This document shows positions 28,462 to 39,593 of a DNA stretch of 64,000 nt, piece by piece. Both the position numbers and the translations under genes were made by a program. This stretch comes from Pseudomonas cannabina (lineage in GTDB: Bacteria > Pseudomonadota > Gammaproteobacteria > Pseudomonadales > Pseudomonadaceae), in contig NZ_FNKU01000001.1 of NCBI RefSeq assembly GCF_900100365.1, positions 4,043,501 through 4,107,500 on the forward strand, written 5' to 3'. Numbering within the stretch: the first letter of the stretch is position 1; each line of letters starts with the position of its first letter. The notes beneath the pieces are model-generated. The model was not told where the DNA came from. It saw only the letters and a program-made list of their open reading frames with translations, and made no database searches.

Positions 28462-30093
28462 TCAGCGACTGGCGCCGAGCTCTTGTTGGACGCTGGCGAC
28501 AGTACGAGGCCAAGGTTTACCAGCCTGAACCTTCGCTGGCAATACCTTGATGGCTGCCAGGGCGGCAGCACGGTCAGGAAAGTTGCCATATGTGATCACG
28601 TACAGCGGCTTGCCCTGCAAGGTTTTCTTGAAATAACGGTATTCGCCACCCTGCTCTGCAATGTAGGCCTGAGCGGTCGCTTCGGAGCTGGTGCCCAGAA
28701 TCTGCACCACGTAATGGCCTGGCGCCTGACTGGCGTACCAGCTACCACCGGCAGCTGGCTTGGCGGCCGCTGCGGCTGGTTTTTCAGCCGGTTTGGCAGC
28801 CGGAGCAGGCTTGGCGGTCGCAACCTGGGTCGGCGCAGGCGCAGGTTTGGCAGCTGGCGCGGGGGCCGGGGCTGGCGCAGGTGTCGGCGCCGGAATCGAC
28901 GAGCGAGGCGCCTGAGCAGCCGCCTGGCCCGCAGGCACACCGGCGGGTGGCGCGGTGGTGGTCACGGTTGGCGGCTGAGCAGGCGAACCGCTTGGCACCG
29001 CATCTTCATCGGTATCGCTGGAACCGGCGGCTTCCGCCAGCGGACCACGCATGACCGGCTGCGAATTGCCATTCATCGGCAGCGGCATCGGTTGAGAGTT
29101 GCCCGCGAACTCGATGGCCGGGCCACCGTTGTTCGATTGCTGAGCAGTCGGCTTGCCTTCACCCAGCGGCAATTGCGCCTGAGCGGAAGCAGGGGCATTG
29201 GCGGTGGTGGCTGTCTTGTCGCCGCGACCCGGAATCAGCACTGCTGCTGCCACGGCCACTATGACGACGGCACCCAAGGCCAATACGTGTTTTTTCGGCA
29301 TGTTGAACCCCACACTTGGACGCTTGACCGCGGAACGACTCGCGATCATCGCCTCGATCATTGAATCGCGGGCCACCTGGTTGATCGCCCCAGGCCAGCC
29401 ATCGGACTGTTCATGAATATCGGTGATCTGGTCGGCAGTAAACAACGCGATTCCCTGCCCTGCACCCTCCAGACGCTGAGCCAGATACTCTCGGGTTTCC
29501 TCTTCCGTATAGGGTTGCAGCTCGATGACGTGAAAACGCTCACCCTCGGTAGCGCCCTGCATTTCGGCACACAGCTGATCAAGACGATCGAGCAGCGATG
29601 GCTCGCCAAACAGGAACACATGCGGACGCCCTTCCGGCGTGCCCGCAGCAAGACCCAGCAACGCTTCGAGCGCCGAATCGCCGAGTTGTTCCGCATCGTC
29701 GACCAGTACGTACACTTCCTGGCCGGTAAGCCCGAGCTGCACGACCTGCGACAGAATCGACTGCATCTCGGCCTGAGCCACGCTCAGCGCCTGGGCGACC
29801 TGTTGCAGCACACCGGCGGCATCGCTGGCACCGCGCGCGGAAATCACCACGCTCTGCACCGACTGCTTGTTGGTGCTGGCGACCAGCGCCTGACGCAGCA
29901 AGGTCTTGCCGCTGCCCTGCGGCCCGGTGACGGCCAGCAGCAACTGGCTGTAACGCGCCAGGTGGTGCAACTGTCCCAACACCGGCTTGCGCTGCGCAGG
30001 GAAGAATTTGAAGCCAGGTACCCGCGCCGCAAAGGGGTCATGACTCAACTGATAATGGCCGAGGAAGGCCTCGTCGGCATGCAAACTAGTCAT
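28462..30093 (-). CDS. AAA ATPase / SPOR-domain membrane protein (DamX-like)
   Basis: ATG at 30093 (MTSLHADEAFLGHYQLSHDP) is chosen over the longer opening to 30144 because it is directly downstream of aroB. The 543 residues contain an N-terminal AAA domain with Walker A GPQGSGKTLL (about 57-66), an ExeA-like fold, a single transmembrane segment (VLALGAVVIVAVAAAVLIPG near residue 270), a Pro/Ala-rich periplasmic spacer and a C-terminal SPOR domain (GHYVVQILGTSSEATAQAYI). SPOR domains bind denuded glycan at the division septum. The arrangement aroK-aroB-DamX-like is widespread in gammaproteobacteria. The role is septal, probably in cell division; the exact function is inferred. Confidence 0.85.
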   Translation of the reverse strand: MTSLHADEAFLGHYQLSHDPFAARVPGFKFFPAQRKPVLGQLHHLARYSQLLLAVTGPQGSGKTLLRQALVASTNKQSVQSVVISARGASDAAGVLQQVAQALSVAQAEMQSILSQVVQLGLTGQEVYVLVDDAEQLGDSALEALLGLAAGTPEGRPHVFLFGEPSLLDRLDQLCAEMQGATEGERFHVIELQPYTEEETREYLAQRLEGAGQGIALFTADQITDIHEQSDGWPGAINQVARDSMIEAMIASRSAVKRPSVGFNMPKKHVLALGAVVIVAVAAAVLIPGRGDKTATTANAPASAQAQLPLGEGKPTAQQSNNGGPAIEFAGNSQPMPLPMNGNSQPVMRGPLAEAAGSSDTDEDAVPSGSPAQPPTVTTTAPPAGVPAGQAAAQAPRSSIPAPTPAPAPAPAPAAKPAPAPTQVATAKPAPAAKPAEKPAAAAAKPAAGGSWYASQAPGHYVVQILGTSSEATAQAYIAEQGGEYRYFKKTLQGKPLYVITYGNFPDRAAALAAIKVLPAKVQAGKPWPRTVASVQQELGASR

Positions 30094-30103
30094 GGGGTTT
30101 CCG

Positions 30104-31207
30104 TTAACCTCTAAGCTGATCCACCAGGGCGCGATAGTCCGCAACCAGAGTGGCCTGTAATACTTCTTTTGGATAATCGTCCGTGATAACCGCTTCGCCC
30201 ATCCGGCGCAACAGCACCAGACGTAGACGACCGTCGATGACCTTCTTGTCGATCGCCATGTGTTCGAGGAAGTTGTCTTCCGTCATGTCCTGCGGAGGTA
30301 CGACGGGCAGCCCGGCACGCTGAAACAGCCGAATGCCGCGATCCCGTTCCTGCGTGCTGATCCAGCCCAGGCGCGAGGACATTTCCAGCGCCATGACCGT
30401 ACCGGCCGCCACCGCCTCGCCATGCAGCCAGACACCATAGCCCATATGCGTCTCGATGGCGTGGCCGAATGTGTGACCCAGGTTCAATGTGGCGCGAATA
30501 CCGGACTCACGCTCGTCGGCACCGACCACCAGCGCCTTGGCCGCGCAGGAGCGCTCGATGGCGACCGTCAAGGCCGCCTGATCCAGACCGCGCAGGGCGT
30601 CGACGTGCTCTTCGAGCCAGGTCAGGAACGGTTCGTCGCAGATCAGGCCGTACTTGATGACTTCTGCCAGCCCGGCGGACAGCTCACGCTCGGGCAGGGT
30701 GTTGAGCGACGTGGTATCGATCAGCACGACGCTCGGCTGATAGAACGCACCGACCATGTTCTTGCCCAGCGGGTGGTTGATGCCGGTCTTGCCGCCCACC
30801 GACGAGTCCACTTGCGACAACAGCGTGGTAGGAATCTGGATGAAGTTCACGCCGCGCTGATAACAGGCAGCAGCGAACCCGGCCATGTCGCCGATCACCC
30901 CGCCGCCCAGCGCAATGACCGTGGTACGACGGTCATGACGGGCAGTCAGCAGACCGTCGAAAATGGTTTGCAGGGTTTCCCAGTTCTTGAACGCCTCGCC
31001 ATCCGGCAAGACAATCGGCAAAACGTTGTAGCCGGCCAGGGTCCGGGTCAGACGCTCCAGGTACAGCGGCGCCACTGTCGTGTTGGAAACGATAGCCACC
31101 TGACGCCCGACGATATGCGGGGCCAGGAGTTCAGGCTGGTCCAGCAGGCCTTCGCCTATATGGATCGGGTAGCTACGCTCACCCAGCTCGACCTTAAGTG
31201 TCTGCAT
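30104..31207 (-). CDS. aroB: 3-dehydroquinate synthase AroB
   Basis: AroB converts DAHP to 3-dehydroquinate using NAD+ and a divalent metal in the shikimate pathway. ATG at 31207 ([18 protein letters not shown]) gives 367 residues. NAD-binding and metal-site segments are visible: [31 protein letters not shown], and [12 protein letters not shown] with its two metal histidines. It lies downstream of aroK in the pil-aro operon region. Confidence 0.97.
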   Translation of the reverse strand: MQTLKVELGERSYPIHIGEGLLDQPELLAPHIVGRQVAIVSNTTVAPLYLERLTRTLAGYNVLPIVLPDGEAFKNWETLQTIFDGLLTARHDRRTTVIALGGGVIGDMAGFAAACYQRGVNFIQIPTTLLSQVDSSVGGKTGINHPLGKNMVGAFYQPSVVLIDTTSLNTLPERELSAGLAEVIKYGLICDEPFLTWLEEHVDALRGLDQAALTVAIERSCAAKALVVGADERESGIRATLNLGHTFGHAIETHMGYGVWLHGEAVAAGTVMALEMSSRLGWISTQERDRGIRLFQRAGLPVVPPQDMTEDNFLEHMAIDKKVIDGRLRLVLLRRMGEAVITDDYPKEVLQATLVADYRALVDQLRG

Positions 31208-31323
31208 GTGTCCCCACATTGATTACCGGTTGCGTGGTGGTGTGCTTCAGCGGGTCATGGCGTCAGGCCATCCACCATCGCTGTTTTTATGGTCGCCGAG
31301 GATAGCGCATTTTTGCCTGCGCT

Positions 31324-31842
31324 TTAACGGGGAGGAAGCTCTGCCAGACGCGCAAGTATCTCGAGCACCACCATCCGCGGCGGCCGCTCATCGGTTTCGA
31401 TCACCAGATCGGCGATTTCACGGTACAGCGGGTCGCGAATGGCCAGCAGTTCGCTCAATACCCGGGCCGGGTCAGCCGTACGCAACAAAGGACGATTGCG
31501 GTCACGCGCCGTGCGCCCGACCTGCTGTTCGATGGAGGCATGCAGGTACACCACCCGCCCGCCAGCACGCAGCGCCTGACGGTTTTCGCTGCGCATGACC
31601 GCGCCACCACCGGTTGCCAGCACCACGCCATCGGCTTCGCACAGCTCTGCAATCATGGCTTGCTCGCGATCACGAAAACCCGGCTCGCCTTCCTTGTCGA
31701 AGATCCAGGGGATGTTGGCGCCTGTACGCAGTTCGATTTCCTTGTCGGAATCCTTGAACGGCAGTCGCAGCTCTTTGGCAAGCAAGCGGCCGATGGTGCT
31801 CTTGCCAGCACCCATCGGCCCCACAAGTATTAAATTTCGCAC
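31324..31842 (-). CDS. aroK: Shikimate kinase AroK
   Basis: AroK phosphorylates shikimate at the 3-OH with ATP. The 172-residue protein begins [19 protein letters not shown], with the Walker A motif GPMGAGKST. The shikimate-binding DSDKEIE and the GGGAV motif ([10 protein letters not shown]) follow. It starts four bases after the pilQ stop, so it is probably cotranscribed with the pil genes. Confidence 0.97.
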   Translation of the reverse strand: MRNLILVGPMGAGKSTIGRLLAKELRLPFKDSDKEIELRTGANIPWIFDKEGEPGFRDREQAMIAELCEADGVVLATGGGAVMRSENRQALRAGGRVVYLHASIEQQVGRTARDRNRPLLRTADPARVLSELLAIRDPLYREIADLVIETDERPPRMVVLEILARLAELPPR

Positions 31843-31846
31843 AAAA

Positions 31847-33925
31847 TCAACGACTCACAGAAATCGCCTGGTTGTTCATGATACGCGGAGTCAGAAATAC
31901 CAACAGCTCGGATTTGGACTCGGATACCACATCGCGCCTGAAAAGCCGGCCAAGATACGGTACATCGCCAAGAAATGGCACTTTATCCACACTTTTACTT
32001 TGCGTATTCGAGAACACACCACCGATGACAATGGTTTCACCGTCGGAAATCAGCACTTTGGCGTTGACTTCGTTTTTCTTGATCGGCGGCACACCCAGCA
32101 CCGCATTCACGTAGTCCGGCTCATCCTTGGTGACCTTGACCTCCATGATGATGCGGTTATCGGGGGTGATCTGCGGTGTGACTTCGAGTGACAGGGAGGC
32201 TTCCTTGAAGCTGACTGTGGTTGCACCACTGGAGCTGGATTCCTGATACGGAACCTCGGTGCCCTTGAGGATCTTGGCGGTCTCCTTGTCGGACGTGACC
32301 ACCTTGGGTTGCGAGACGATCTCACCGTTGCCGGTCTTTTCCATCGCCGTCAGCTCAAGGTCGAGCATCGTGTTGTTGGTCAGGAAGCCAAGGCCGATGC
32401 CGGAGGTGGCGTTGGCAGCGCCCATATCGACGAACGTGGAGCTGTTGGCCGTGGAGCCGCCCGCTGCAGTGCCCGTCGACCAGTTGCTGCTGCCGCTGGT
32501 GTTGGTCGCGCCACCCCAGCGCACACCCAGCTCTTTGTCGTAATCGACGTTGGCCTCGACGATGCGCGCTTCGATCATCACCTGACGCACCGGAATGTCC
32601 AGCTGCGAAACAATACGGCGCAACTCGTCGAGCCGATCTTGGGTCTGGTAAGCGATGATGTTGTTGGTCCGGTCATCAACCGTGATCGAACCGCGCTCAT
32701 CGGCCTTGGACTCGGCACTGGTCACCGACTGGAACAGCTTGGCGATGTCGGCAGCCTTGGCGTAATTGACCTGCAACAGCTCACGACGCAACGGCGCCAG
32801 CTCGGCGATCTGCTTGAGCGACTCCAGTTCCTGACGTTCGCGGGCAGCAATTTCATCGGCCGGGGCGACCAGCAGCACGCTGCCAACCTTGCGTTTGTCC
32901 AGCCCTTTGGTTTTCAGCACAAGATCCAGCGCCTGATCCCACGGCACATTCTGCAGACGCAGGGTGATACCGCCCTGCACCGTGTCACTGGCCACCAGAT
33001 TGAGGTTGGTGAAGTCGGCAATCAGCTGCAGCACCGAGCGCACATCGATGTCCTGGAAATTCAGCGAGAGCTTTTCACCGGTGTACACCGGCTTGTCGGC
33101 GGCGCGCCGGTCCATATCCTCGTGAGTCAGCGGGCGCACACTGATGGTCAGCTTGTTTTCGGTCTGGAACGCCGAATAGTCAAAGGCGCCCGACGGCTCG
33201 ATCAGAATGCTTGCCTTGTCACCTGCGGCCGACGCGCTGACGAACTGCACCGGGGTCGCGAAATCCTTGACGTCGAGGCGCACGCGCAAGGGTTCCGGCA
33301 GCATCGTTTTGGCGAAGTCGACACGGATCTTGCCGCCCTGCTCCTGAATGTCAGGCGCAATGTTGGCATTGCTCAGGTCGATGACCACGTTGCCTTCACC
33401 CAGCTCACCGCGCTGGAAATCGATATTCCTGATGGCTTTGGCACCGGCCGGCACAAAAGGCCTGGCGGACGCCGGGGTGGGCGGCGGCACGGCCACTCTG
33501 GCTGCGCCCATTGCAGTGCTTGGCTGGGACGCCTGGGCCGCGGCTGCGCCCTGACCGATGACCACGAACAGGTTGTTGCCGTCGACCCGCGAGCTGTAAG
33601 GCGACAGTGTCGTCAGGTTGATGATCACACGCGTGCGATCCTGAGCCTGCACCACCACCACGCTGCGCGCGTTACCGGTGCCCAGCTCACGACTTTTGGT
33701 CGCCAGCTGGCTGGTGACACCGGGCAGGTCGAGTGCAATGCGCGCCGGTTGCGCTGTGGTGTAACCGCGCGGAGCAGGCACCGGGCCGTCGAAAGACAGC
33801 TTGAGTTCGACCCGGTCACCCGGCAACGCGGCGACATCCAGGGTCTTGAGGTTGGCAGCCTGGACAACCGGCGACAGCATCGCGATGCATAACGACGCGC
33901 CGATAATCGAGAGAATCCGGGTCAT
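31847..33925 (-). CDS. pilQ: Type IV pilus secretin PilQ
   Basis: PilQ forms the outer-membrane channel through which type IV pili emerge. ATG at 33925 ([20 protein letters not shown]) gives 692 residues with a clean signal peptide ending VVQAA. An ATGA-overlapping start at 33976 (MKWARPSMHSSAQ) would add 17 residues and is a real alternative because it would couple to pilP. Two AMIN domains lie in about residues 30-260, the secretin N0 domain near 330-390 ([19 protein letters not shown]), then the N1-type domain and the C-terminal secretin barrel ending with the [15 protein letters not shown] signature. Confidence 0.95.
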   Translation of the reverse strand: MTRILSIIGASLCIAMLSPVVQAANLKTLDVAALPGDRVELKLSFDGPVPAPRGYTTAQPARIALDLPGVTSQLATKSRELGTGNARSVVVVQAQDRTRVIINLTTLSPYSSRVDGNNLFVVIGQGAAAAQASQPSTAMGAARVAVPPPTPASARPFVPAGAKAIRNIDFQRGELGEGNVVIDLSNANIAPDIQEQGGKIRVDFAKTMLPEPLRVRLDVKDFATPVQFVSASAAGDKASILIEPSGAFDYSAFQTENKLTISVRPLTHEDMDRRAADKPVYTGEKLSLNFQDIDVRSVLQLIADFTNLNLVASDTVQGGITLRLQNVPWDQALDLVLKTKGLDKRKVGSVLLVAPADEIAARERQELESLKQIAELAPLRRELLQVNYAKAADIAKLFQSVTSAESKADERGSITVDDRTNNIIAYQTQDRLDELRRIVSQLDIPVRQVMIEARIVEANVDYDKELGVRWGGATNTSGSSNWSTGTAAGGSTANSSTFVDMGAANATSGIGLGFLTNNTMLDLELTAMEKTGNGEIVSQPKVVTSDKETAKILKGTEVPYQESSSSGATTVSFKEASLSLEVTPQITPDNRIIMEVKVTKDEPDYVNAVLGVPPIKKNEVNAKVLISDGETIVIGGVFSNTQSKSVDKVPFLGDVPYLGRLFRRDVVSESKSELLVFLTPRIMNNQAISVSR

Positions 33926-33972
33926 GATCAATTTCCGTTGAGCGCTACTGTGCATACTTGGCCTTGCCCACT

Positions 33973-34500
33973 TCATGAGCGTTCCTTGAGCTGGATGGTG
34001 CGCGGCCGTTCCAGCCATGCCCCTTCTCCGTCCGGAACAATTTCGATGACATCGACCTGCGCATCGCCGATCGACACAACCCGTCCGTTATTGCGGCCCA
34101 GGTAATCTCCCACTTTGACGCGATGAACGCCCCCGGCTCCACGCAACAGGGCGAACGTACCTGACCCGTTGCCAATCGTGCCGACCATTTCGAACGACTC
34201 GATGTTGAACCCTTCAAGAAACTGCCTGACCCGGTTTTCATCCGGCGCCACCAGCCGCGTGCCCTTCTGGCGATTCAGCAGGTCGATCTTGACCGGCGGC
34301 TGAAACGGGCTGCGCAGGGCCGCAGCGTTATAGGTAAATGCTTCGTAGGGCCGAAATTTCGGCAACGGCTCGATGGTGCCACTCGGACGCGCCTTGGCCT
34401 GATCCATGAACTCGGTCAGGTCGGCAAAATCGTTGTCATTGCCACACCCGGCCAGCCCGGCCAGCACAACACTGACGCACAACAATCGCGCCGCCCTCAT
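33973..34500 (-). CDS. pilP: Type IV pilus lipoprotein PilP
   Basis: PilP is an inner-membrane lipoprotein that links PilNO to the PilQ secretin in the periplasm. The 175-residue precursor has a lipobox LAGC near residue 19 (VVLAGLAGCGNDND). The C-terminal beta domain contains the VGDYLGRNNGRVVSI segment typical of PilP. It overlaps pilO by four bases and borders pilQ. Confidence 0.95.
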   Translation of the reverse strand: MRAARLLCVSVVLAGLAGCGNDNDFADLTEFMDQAKARPSGTIEPLPKFRPYEAFTYNAAALRSPFQPPVKIDLLNRQKGTRLVAPDENRVRQFLEGFNIESFEMVGTIGNGSGTFALLRGAGGVHRVKVGDYLGRNNGRVVSIGDAQVDVIEIVPDGEGAWLERPRTIQLKERS

Positions 34501-35120
34501 TTCTTCAGCCCTTCATCGTTGTAGCGGTAGGTCTTGGCCAGAATACTCATGCGCAATTTGGTCGGGACCTTGGGATCGACCGGCTTGATCTCGAAATCAT
34601 GCAGCGTGACGATGCGCGGCAGGCTGGCAACGCCACTGACAAACGTCGCCAGATCGTGATACCCGCCGACCACCGTGATCTGTATCGGCAGCTCGATGTA
34701 GAACTGCTGGACCGCCTCGGGCAGCAGCTTGATTTCCTCGAATTCAAGGCCGCTTCCCAGGCCGGTGCGGGTAATGTCTTCGAGCAGCCCGGGCACTTCG
34801 GTGTCGCTGGGCAATTGCCGCAGCAGCGCACCGAAGGTGTTTTCCATTTCTTCCATCTGCTTCTTGTAAGGCTCCAGGTTGGCGGCCTGGAACGCCTTGT
34901 TGGAATACTGCTCGCGGAGCGTCATTTCACCGGCCTGAGCACTGTCGAGCTGGGTCTCCAGATCCTGAATAAAGAAGAAGTAGCCGAGCGCGAAAATCAG
35001 CACCGCCACCAGCAGACCGGCGATCACCTTGACCGCCGCAGGCCAGGAGCCAAGGTTGTTGAGGTCCAGTTCGCTGAAGTCGACCTTGCGAAGCCCGTCC
35101 ATCCATTCAGACATATTCAT
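34497..35120 (-). CDS. pilO: Type IV pilus inner-membrane protein PilO
   Basis: PilO forms heterodimers with PilN in the inner-membrane alignment complex. The 207 residues show a short cytoplasmic N-terminus (MNMSEWMDGLRKVDFSELDL), one membrane segment (VIAGLLVAVLIFALGYFFFI), a coiled-coil stretch and a ferredoxin-like periplasmic domain. It overlaps both pilP and pilN by four bases. Confidence 0.95.
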   Translation of the reverse strand: MNMSEWMDGLRKVDFSELDLNNLGSWPAAVKVIAGLLVAVLIFALGYFFFIQDLETQLDSAQAGEMTLREQYSNKAFQAANLEPYKKQMEEMENTFGALLRQLPSDTEVPGLLEDITRTGLGSGLEFEEIKLLPEAVQQFYIELPIQITVVGGYHDLATFVSGVASLPRIVTLHDFEIKPVDPKVPTKLRMSILAKTYRYNDEGLKK

Positions 35121-35691
35121 GGCTTGGCTCCTTCGGCAGCGACAACCGGAGGCTGGGTCTGGCGCACGGTCAGCTGAAACACGTTGGCCTGATCCACCGC
35201 ACCGGCAGTGGTGGCCTTGACCTCGGTCAGGCTGGGCGCCTCAAGCCACTCCGAGGCTTCAAGATTGCGCATCAGGTCCGAGACCCGGTTGTTGGATTCG
35301 GCAGCACCGCTGATGGCAATCAGCTTGCTGGTCATTTTGACCTGCGAGTAATACACGCCATCCGGCAGGGTTCGCGCCAACTGATCGAACACCCGGCCCG
35401 TGACCGGGCGGTTACCTTGCAGGTCCTGAATAATCTTCATGCGCTCCAGCAATTGCTTGCGGCGCGCTTTCAGGTCGCTGATTTCCTTGATGCGGATATC
35501 CAGCTGGGCGATCTGCGTTTGCAAATACGCGTTACGCGCCATTTGATGCTCGATGGCATTGCTGACGTAGCGATCAATCAGAAACAGAATGCTGACCGAC
35601 AGCACCAGCACACCGACCAATACAGTCAGAAAGCGTTTTTTGCGTTCTTCGCGGAGCTCTTCGCGCCACGGCAGCAAGTTGATCCGTGCCA

Positions 35692-35692
<1 letters not shown>
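35117..35692 (-). CDS. pilN: Type IV pilus inner-membrane protein PilN
   Basis: ATG at 35692 begins MARINLLPWREELREERKKR, the conserved NLLPWRE tail that docks into the groove of PilM. One transmembrane helix (FLTVLVGVLVLSVSILFLID) is followed by a periplasmic coiled coil and a small alpha/beta domain. It is 191 residues. It overlaps the pilM stop by ATGA, so the start is firm; the upstream in-frame extension lies inside pilM. Confidence 0.95.
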
Positions 35693-36783
<1,091 letters not shown>

Positions 36784-36862
36784 TTACGGAGTTATTTCGG
36801 GTCAACGTCACTGCCGACAGCCTTGACAGTAGCGCAAATCACGCTCGGGGACGAAAAATGCT

Positions 36863-36868
36863 TATAAT
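36863..36868 (+). promoter_or_regulatory. mrcA: TATAAT -10 candidate for mrcA in the pilM-mrcA divergent region
   Basis: A perfect TATAAT with an upstream TG lies 95 bases before the mrcA start. A TTGACA at 36822-36827 is too far upstream (about 35 bases) to serve as its -35, so the promoter may rely on an extended -10. The reverse strand must hold the pilM promoter in the same 206-base gap. Confidence 0.45.
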
Positions 36869-36962
36869 GCCCAGCGTTTTTTTCGTTTAACAAAGCTTCA
36901 AGGCATGTTCATTTGTAAATGCCTGCGCTTAACCCATTATTTTTTCTGGAAATCCAAAAGCC

Positions 36963-39410
36963 TTGATACGCCTGCTGAAGTTTTTGTGGTGGTCCCTCGT
37001 CGCGGTCTTCTGCTCGCTGTTACTCGGCCTGAGCGGCGCCTTTCTCTACCTGAGCCCGACCCTGCCATCCGTCGAGGCGCTGCGAAGCATCCAGCTGCAA
37101 ATCCCCCTGCGCGTATTCAGCAGCGACGGCAAGCTGATCGCCGAATTCGGCGAAATGCGCCGGACGCCGATTCGATTTGCCGAAATCCCGCCCAACTTCA
37201 TCAATGCACTGCTGTCCGCCGAAGATGACAATTTCGCCAACCATTACGGTGTCGACCCCAGCAGCCTGATGCGCGCCGCCACACAGCTGGTGAAGAGCGG
37301 TCACATTCAATCGGGCGGCAGTACGATCACCATGCAGGTCGCGAAGAACTTTTTCCTGACCAGCGAAAGAAGCTTTTCACGCAAAACCACCGAGATCCTG
37401 CTTGCCTTGCAAATCGAGCGCCAACTCACCAAGGACGAGATCCTCGAGTTGTACGTGAACAAGATTTATCTGGGTAACAGGGCTTACGGCATCGAGGCGG
37501 CGGCGCAAGTCTACTATGGCAAATCGATTCGCGATGTAAGCCTTGCGCAAATGGCCATGATTGCCGGTCTGCCCAAGGCACCGTCACGTTTCAACCCACT
37601 GGCCAATCCGACCCGTGCCAAGGAACGCCGCGACTGGATCCTCGGGCGCATGTACCGCCTGGGCAAAATCGACCAGACCGCTTACCAGACCGCCTTGAAC
37701 GAGCCGCTCAACGCCAGCTATCACGTGCCGACCCCGGAAGTGAATGCACCGTACATCGCCGAAATGGCCCGGGCGGAAATGGTCGGCCGTTATGGCAGCG
37801 AGGCCTATACAGAGGGCTTCCGCGTCACGACCACGGTGCCTAGCGACCTGCAGGAGCACGCCAACAAGGCGATCCAGCAGGGCTTGATCGACTACGATCA
37901 GCGCCATGGCTATCGCGGCCCGGAAAGCCGCTTCGCCGGCATGACCCGCGCCAACTGGGTACAGGAACTCACCAAACAGCGCACGATCAATGGCCTTGAG
38001 CCGGGCATCGTCACTCAGGTCGACAAGACCGGGTTGCGCGTCCTGACCCGCAATGGCGAGAAGGAAGAAACGGTTGACTGGGCCACCATGAAGTGGGCGC
38101 GCCCTTATCTGAACACCAACAGCCTGGGTGCCAATCCCAAGCAGCCGGGCGATGTGGCGAAGGTCGGTGATCTGGTTCGCTTGCTGCGTCAGGACGATGG
38201 CTCGCTGAAATTCAGTCAAATTCCCGTCGCGCAAAGCGCACTGGTTTCGCTTGATCCGCAAAACGGCGCCATTCGTGCGCTGGTCGGCGGTTTCGCATTT
38301 GAGCAAAGCAACTACAACCGGGCCATGCAGGCCAAGCGTCAGCCGGGCTCCAGCTTCAAACCTTTCATCTATAGCGCCGCACTCGACAACGGCTACACCG
38401 CGTCGAGCCTGGTGAACGACGCCCCTATCGTGTTCGTCGATGAGTATCTGGACAAGGTATGGCGTCCAAAAAACGACACCAACACATTCCTCGGCCCGAT
38501 CCGCCTGCGTGAAGCGCTGTACAAGTCGCGCAACCTGGTTTCGATCCGCTTGCTTCAGGCTCTGGGCATCGACAGCACCATCGACTACATCACACGCTTC
38601 GGTTTTTCCAAGCAGGACCTGCCGCGCAACCTGTCGCTGGCCTTGGGTACGGCCACGCTGACTCCGATGGAAATAGCCACCGGCTGGGCCACGTTTGCCA
38701 ACGGCGGTTACAAGGTCAGCCCGTATCTGATCCAGACCATCGAGAACCGTGACGGCCAGACGTTGTTTGTCGCCAACCCGCCAAGCGTTCCGGCCAACGA
38801 CGCCAAGACCGCGCCGAACACCTCGACCTTTGCCGTGCATGACAGCCCTGGCATTGCTGCCACCACAGCGCCGGGCACGCCCAGCGAACCGCAAACGCCG
38901 GCCTTCGCAGAACGCATTGTGGATGGCCGCACGACGTACATCCTGAACAGCATGCTGCAGGACGTGATCAAGCGCGGCACCGGGCGTCGCGCCTTGTCGA
39001 TGAACCGGCCGGATATCGCAGGCAAGACCGGTACGACCAACGATTCCAAGGATGCATGGTTCTCCGGCTACAACGCTGACTACGTCACGACGGTCTGGAG
39101 CGGTTTCGACCAGCCAGAGAGCCTGGGGCGTCATGAGTTTGGCGGCACGGTCTCGCTGCCGATCTGGATGGATTACATGAGCGCAGCGCTCAAAGACAAG
39201 CCACCGCACCAGCAAGCGGAACCGGACGGCATCCTCAGTCTGCGCGTCGACCCACTGAGCGGCCGCGCGGCCACGCCAAGCACGCCGAATGCGTTCTTCG
39301 AGCTGTTCAAAAGTGAAGACACACCGCCGAGCGTCAACGAACTGGGCGGCAGCAGCGCCCCCGGCAGCCCGCTGCCAGCAGACGAGTCAGCGCCCATCGA
39401 CTTGTTCTGA
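36963..39410 (+). CDS. mrcA: Penicillin-binding protein 1A
   Basis: This bifunctional peptidoglycan glycosyltransferase/transpeptidase is anchored in the inner membrane. Start TTG 36963 (IRLLKFLWWSLVAVFCSLLL) opens directly onto the membrane anchor and gives 815 residues. The glycosyltransferase motifs are SAEDDNFANHYGVD and GGSTITMQVAKNFF. The transpeptidase SxxK is SSFKPF and KTG is KTGTTNDSKDAW. It is divergent from pilM, as in other pseudomonads, and complete. Confidence 0.95.
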   Translation: MIRLLKFLWWSLVAVFCSLLLGLSGAFLYLSPTLPSVEALRSIQLQIPLRVFSSDGKLIAEFGEMRRTPIRFAEIPPNFINALLSAEDDNFANHYGVDPSSLMRAATQLVKSGHIQSGGSTITMQVAKNFFLTSERSFSRKTTEILLALQIERQLTKDEILELYVNKIYLGNRAYGIEAAAQVYYGKSIRDVSLAQMAMIAGLPKAPSRFNPLANPTRAKERRDWILGRMYRLGKIDQTAYQTALNEPLNASYHVPTPEVNAPYIAEMARAEMVGRYGSEAYTEGFRVTTTVPSDLQEHANKAIQQGLIDYDQRHGYRGPESRFAGMTRANWVQELTKQRTINGLEPGIVTQVDKTGLRVLTRNGEKEETVDWATMKWARPYLNTNSLGANPKQPGDVAKVGDLVRLLRQDDGSLKFSQIPVAQSALVSLDPQNGAIRALVGGFAFEQSNYNRAMQAKRQPGSSFKPFIYSAALDNGYTASSLVNDAPIVFVDEYLDKVWRPKNDTNTFLGPIRLREALYKSRNLVSIRLLQALGIDSTIDYITRFGFSKQDLPRNLSLALGTATLTPMEIATGWATFANGGYKVSPYLIQTIENRDGQTLFVANPPSVPANDAKTAPNTSTFAVHDSPGIAATTAPGTPSEPQTPAFAERIVDGRTTYILNSMLQDVIKRGTGRRALSMNRPDIAGKTGTTNDSKDAWFSGYNADYVTTVWSGFDQPESLGRHEFGGTVSLPIWMDYMSAALKDKPPHQQAEPDGILSLRVDPLSGRAATPSTPNAFFELFKSEDTPPSVNELGGSSAPGSPLPADESAPIDLF

Positions 39411-39448
39411 TACGCAGATTGTGTGACGCGGAGCGTCAAGAAGGGCAT

Positions 39449-39531
39449 TCCGACGCTGGAGCGTACGGAACGATAATTCAACTATCGTGCGAGGCTCTGC
39501 GCAACTATCGTGCAACGCTCCGCGTCCGCTT
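39449..39531. repeat. REP element (GGAGCGTACGGAACGATA / ACTATCGTGCGAGGCTC)
   Basis: CTGGAGCGTACGGAACGATA is followed by ACTATCGTGCGAGGCTCTGCG and ACTATCGTGCAACGCTCCGCG. The same inverted family is seen at 6699-6831 and 48583-48722. It lies between the mrcA stop and the malic enzyme terminator. Confidence 0.65.
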
Positions 39532-39548
39532 TGAGTGTTACCAGACAT

Positions 39549-39582
39549 AAAAAAACCCCTGCATCGCTGCAGGGGTTTTTTA
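39549..39582. terminator. Bidirectional terminator between mrcA and the malic enzyme gene
   Basis: AAAAACCCCTGCA-TCGC-TGCAGGGGTTTTT is a perfect stem with A and T tracts on both sides, so it can end transcription from both mrcA (plus) and the malic enzyme gene (minus), which converge here. Confidence 0.9.
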
Positions 39583-39593
39583 TTGCGGCGGGA

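Noticed and set aside
37584..39215. 543-codon open frame on the minus strand
   Set aside because: Antisense to mrcA, which shows all PBP1A motifs.
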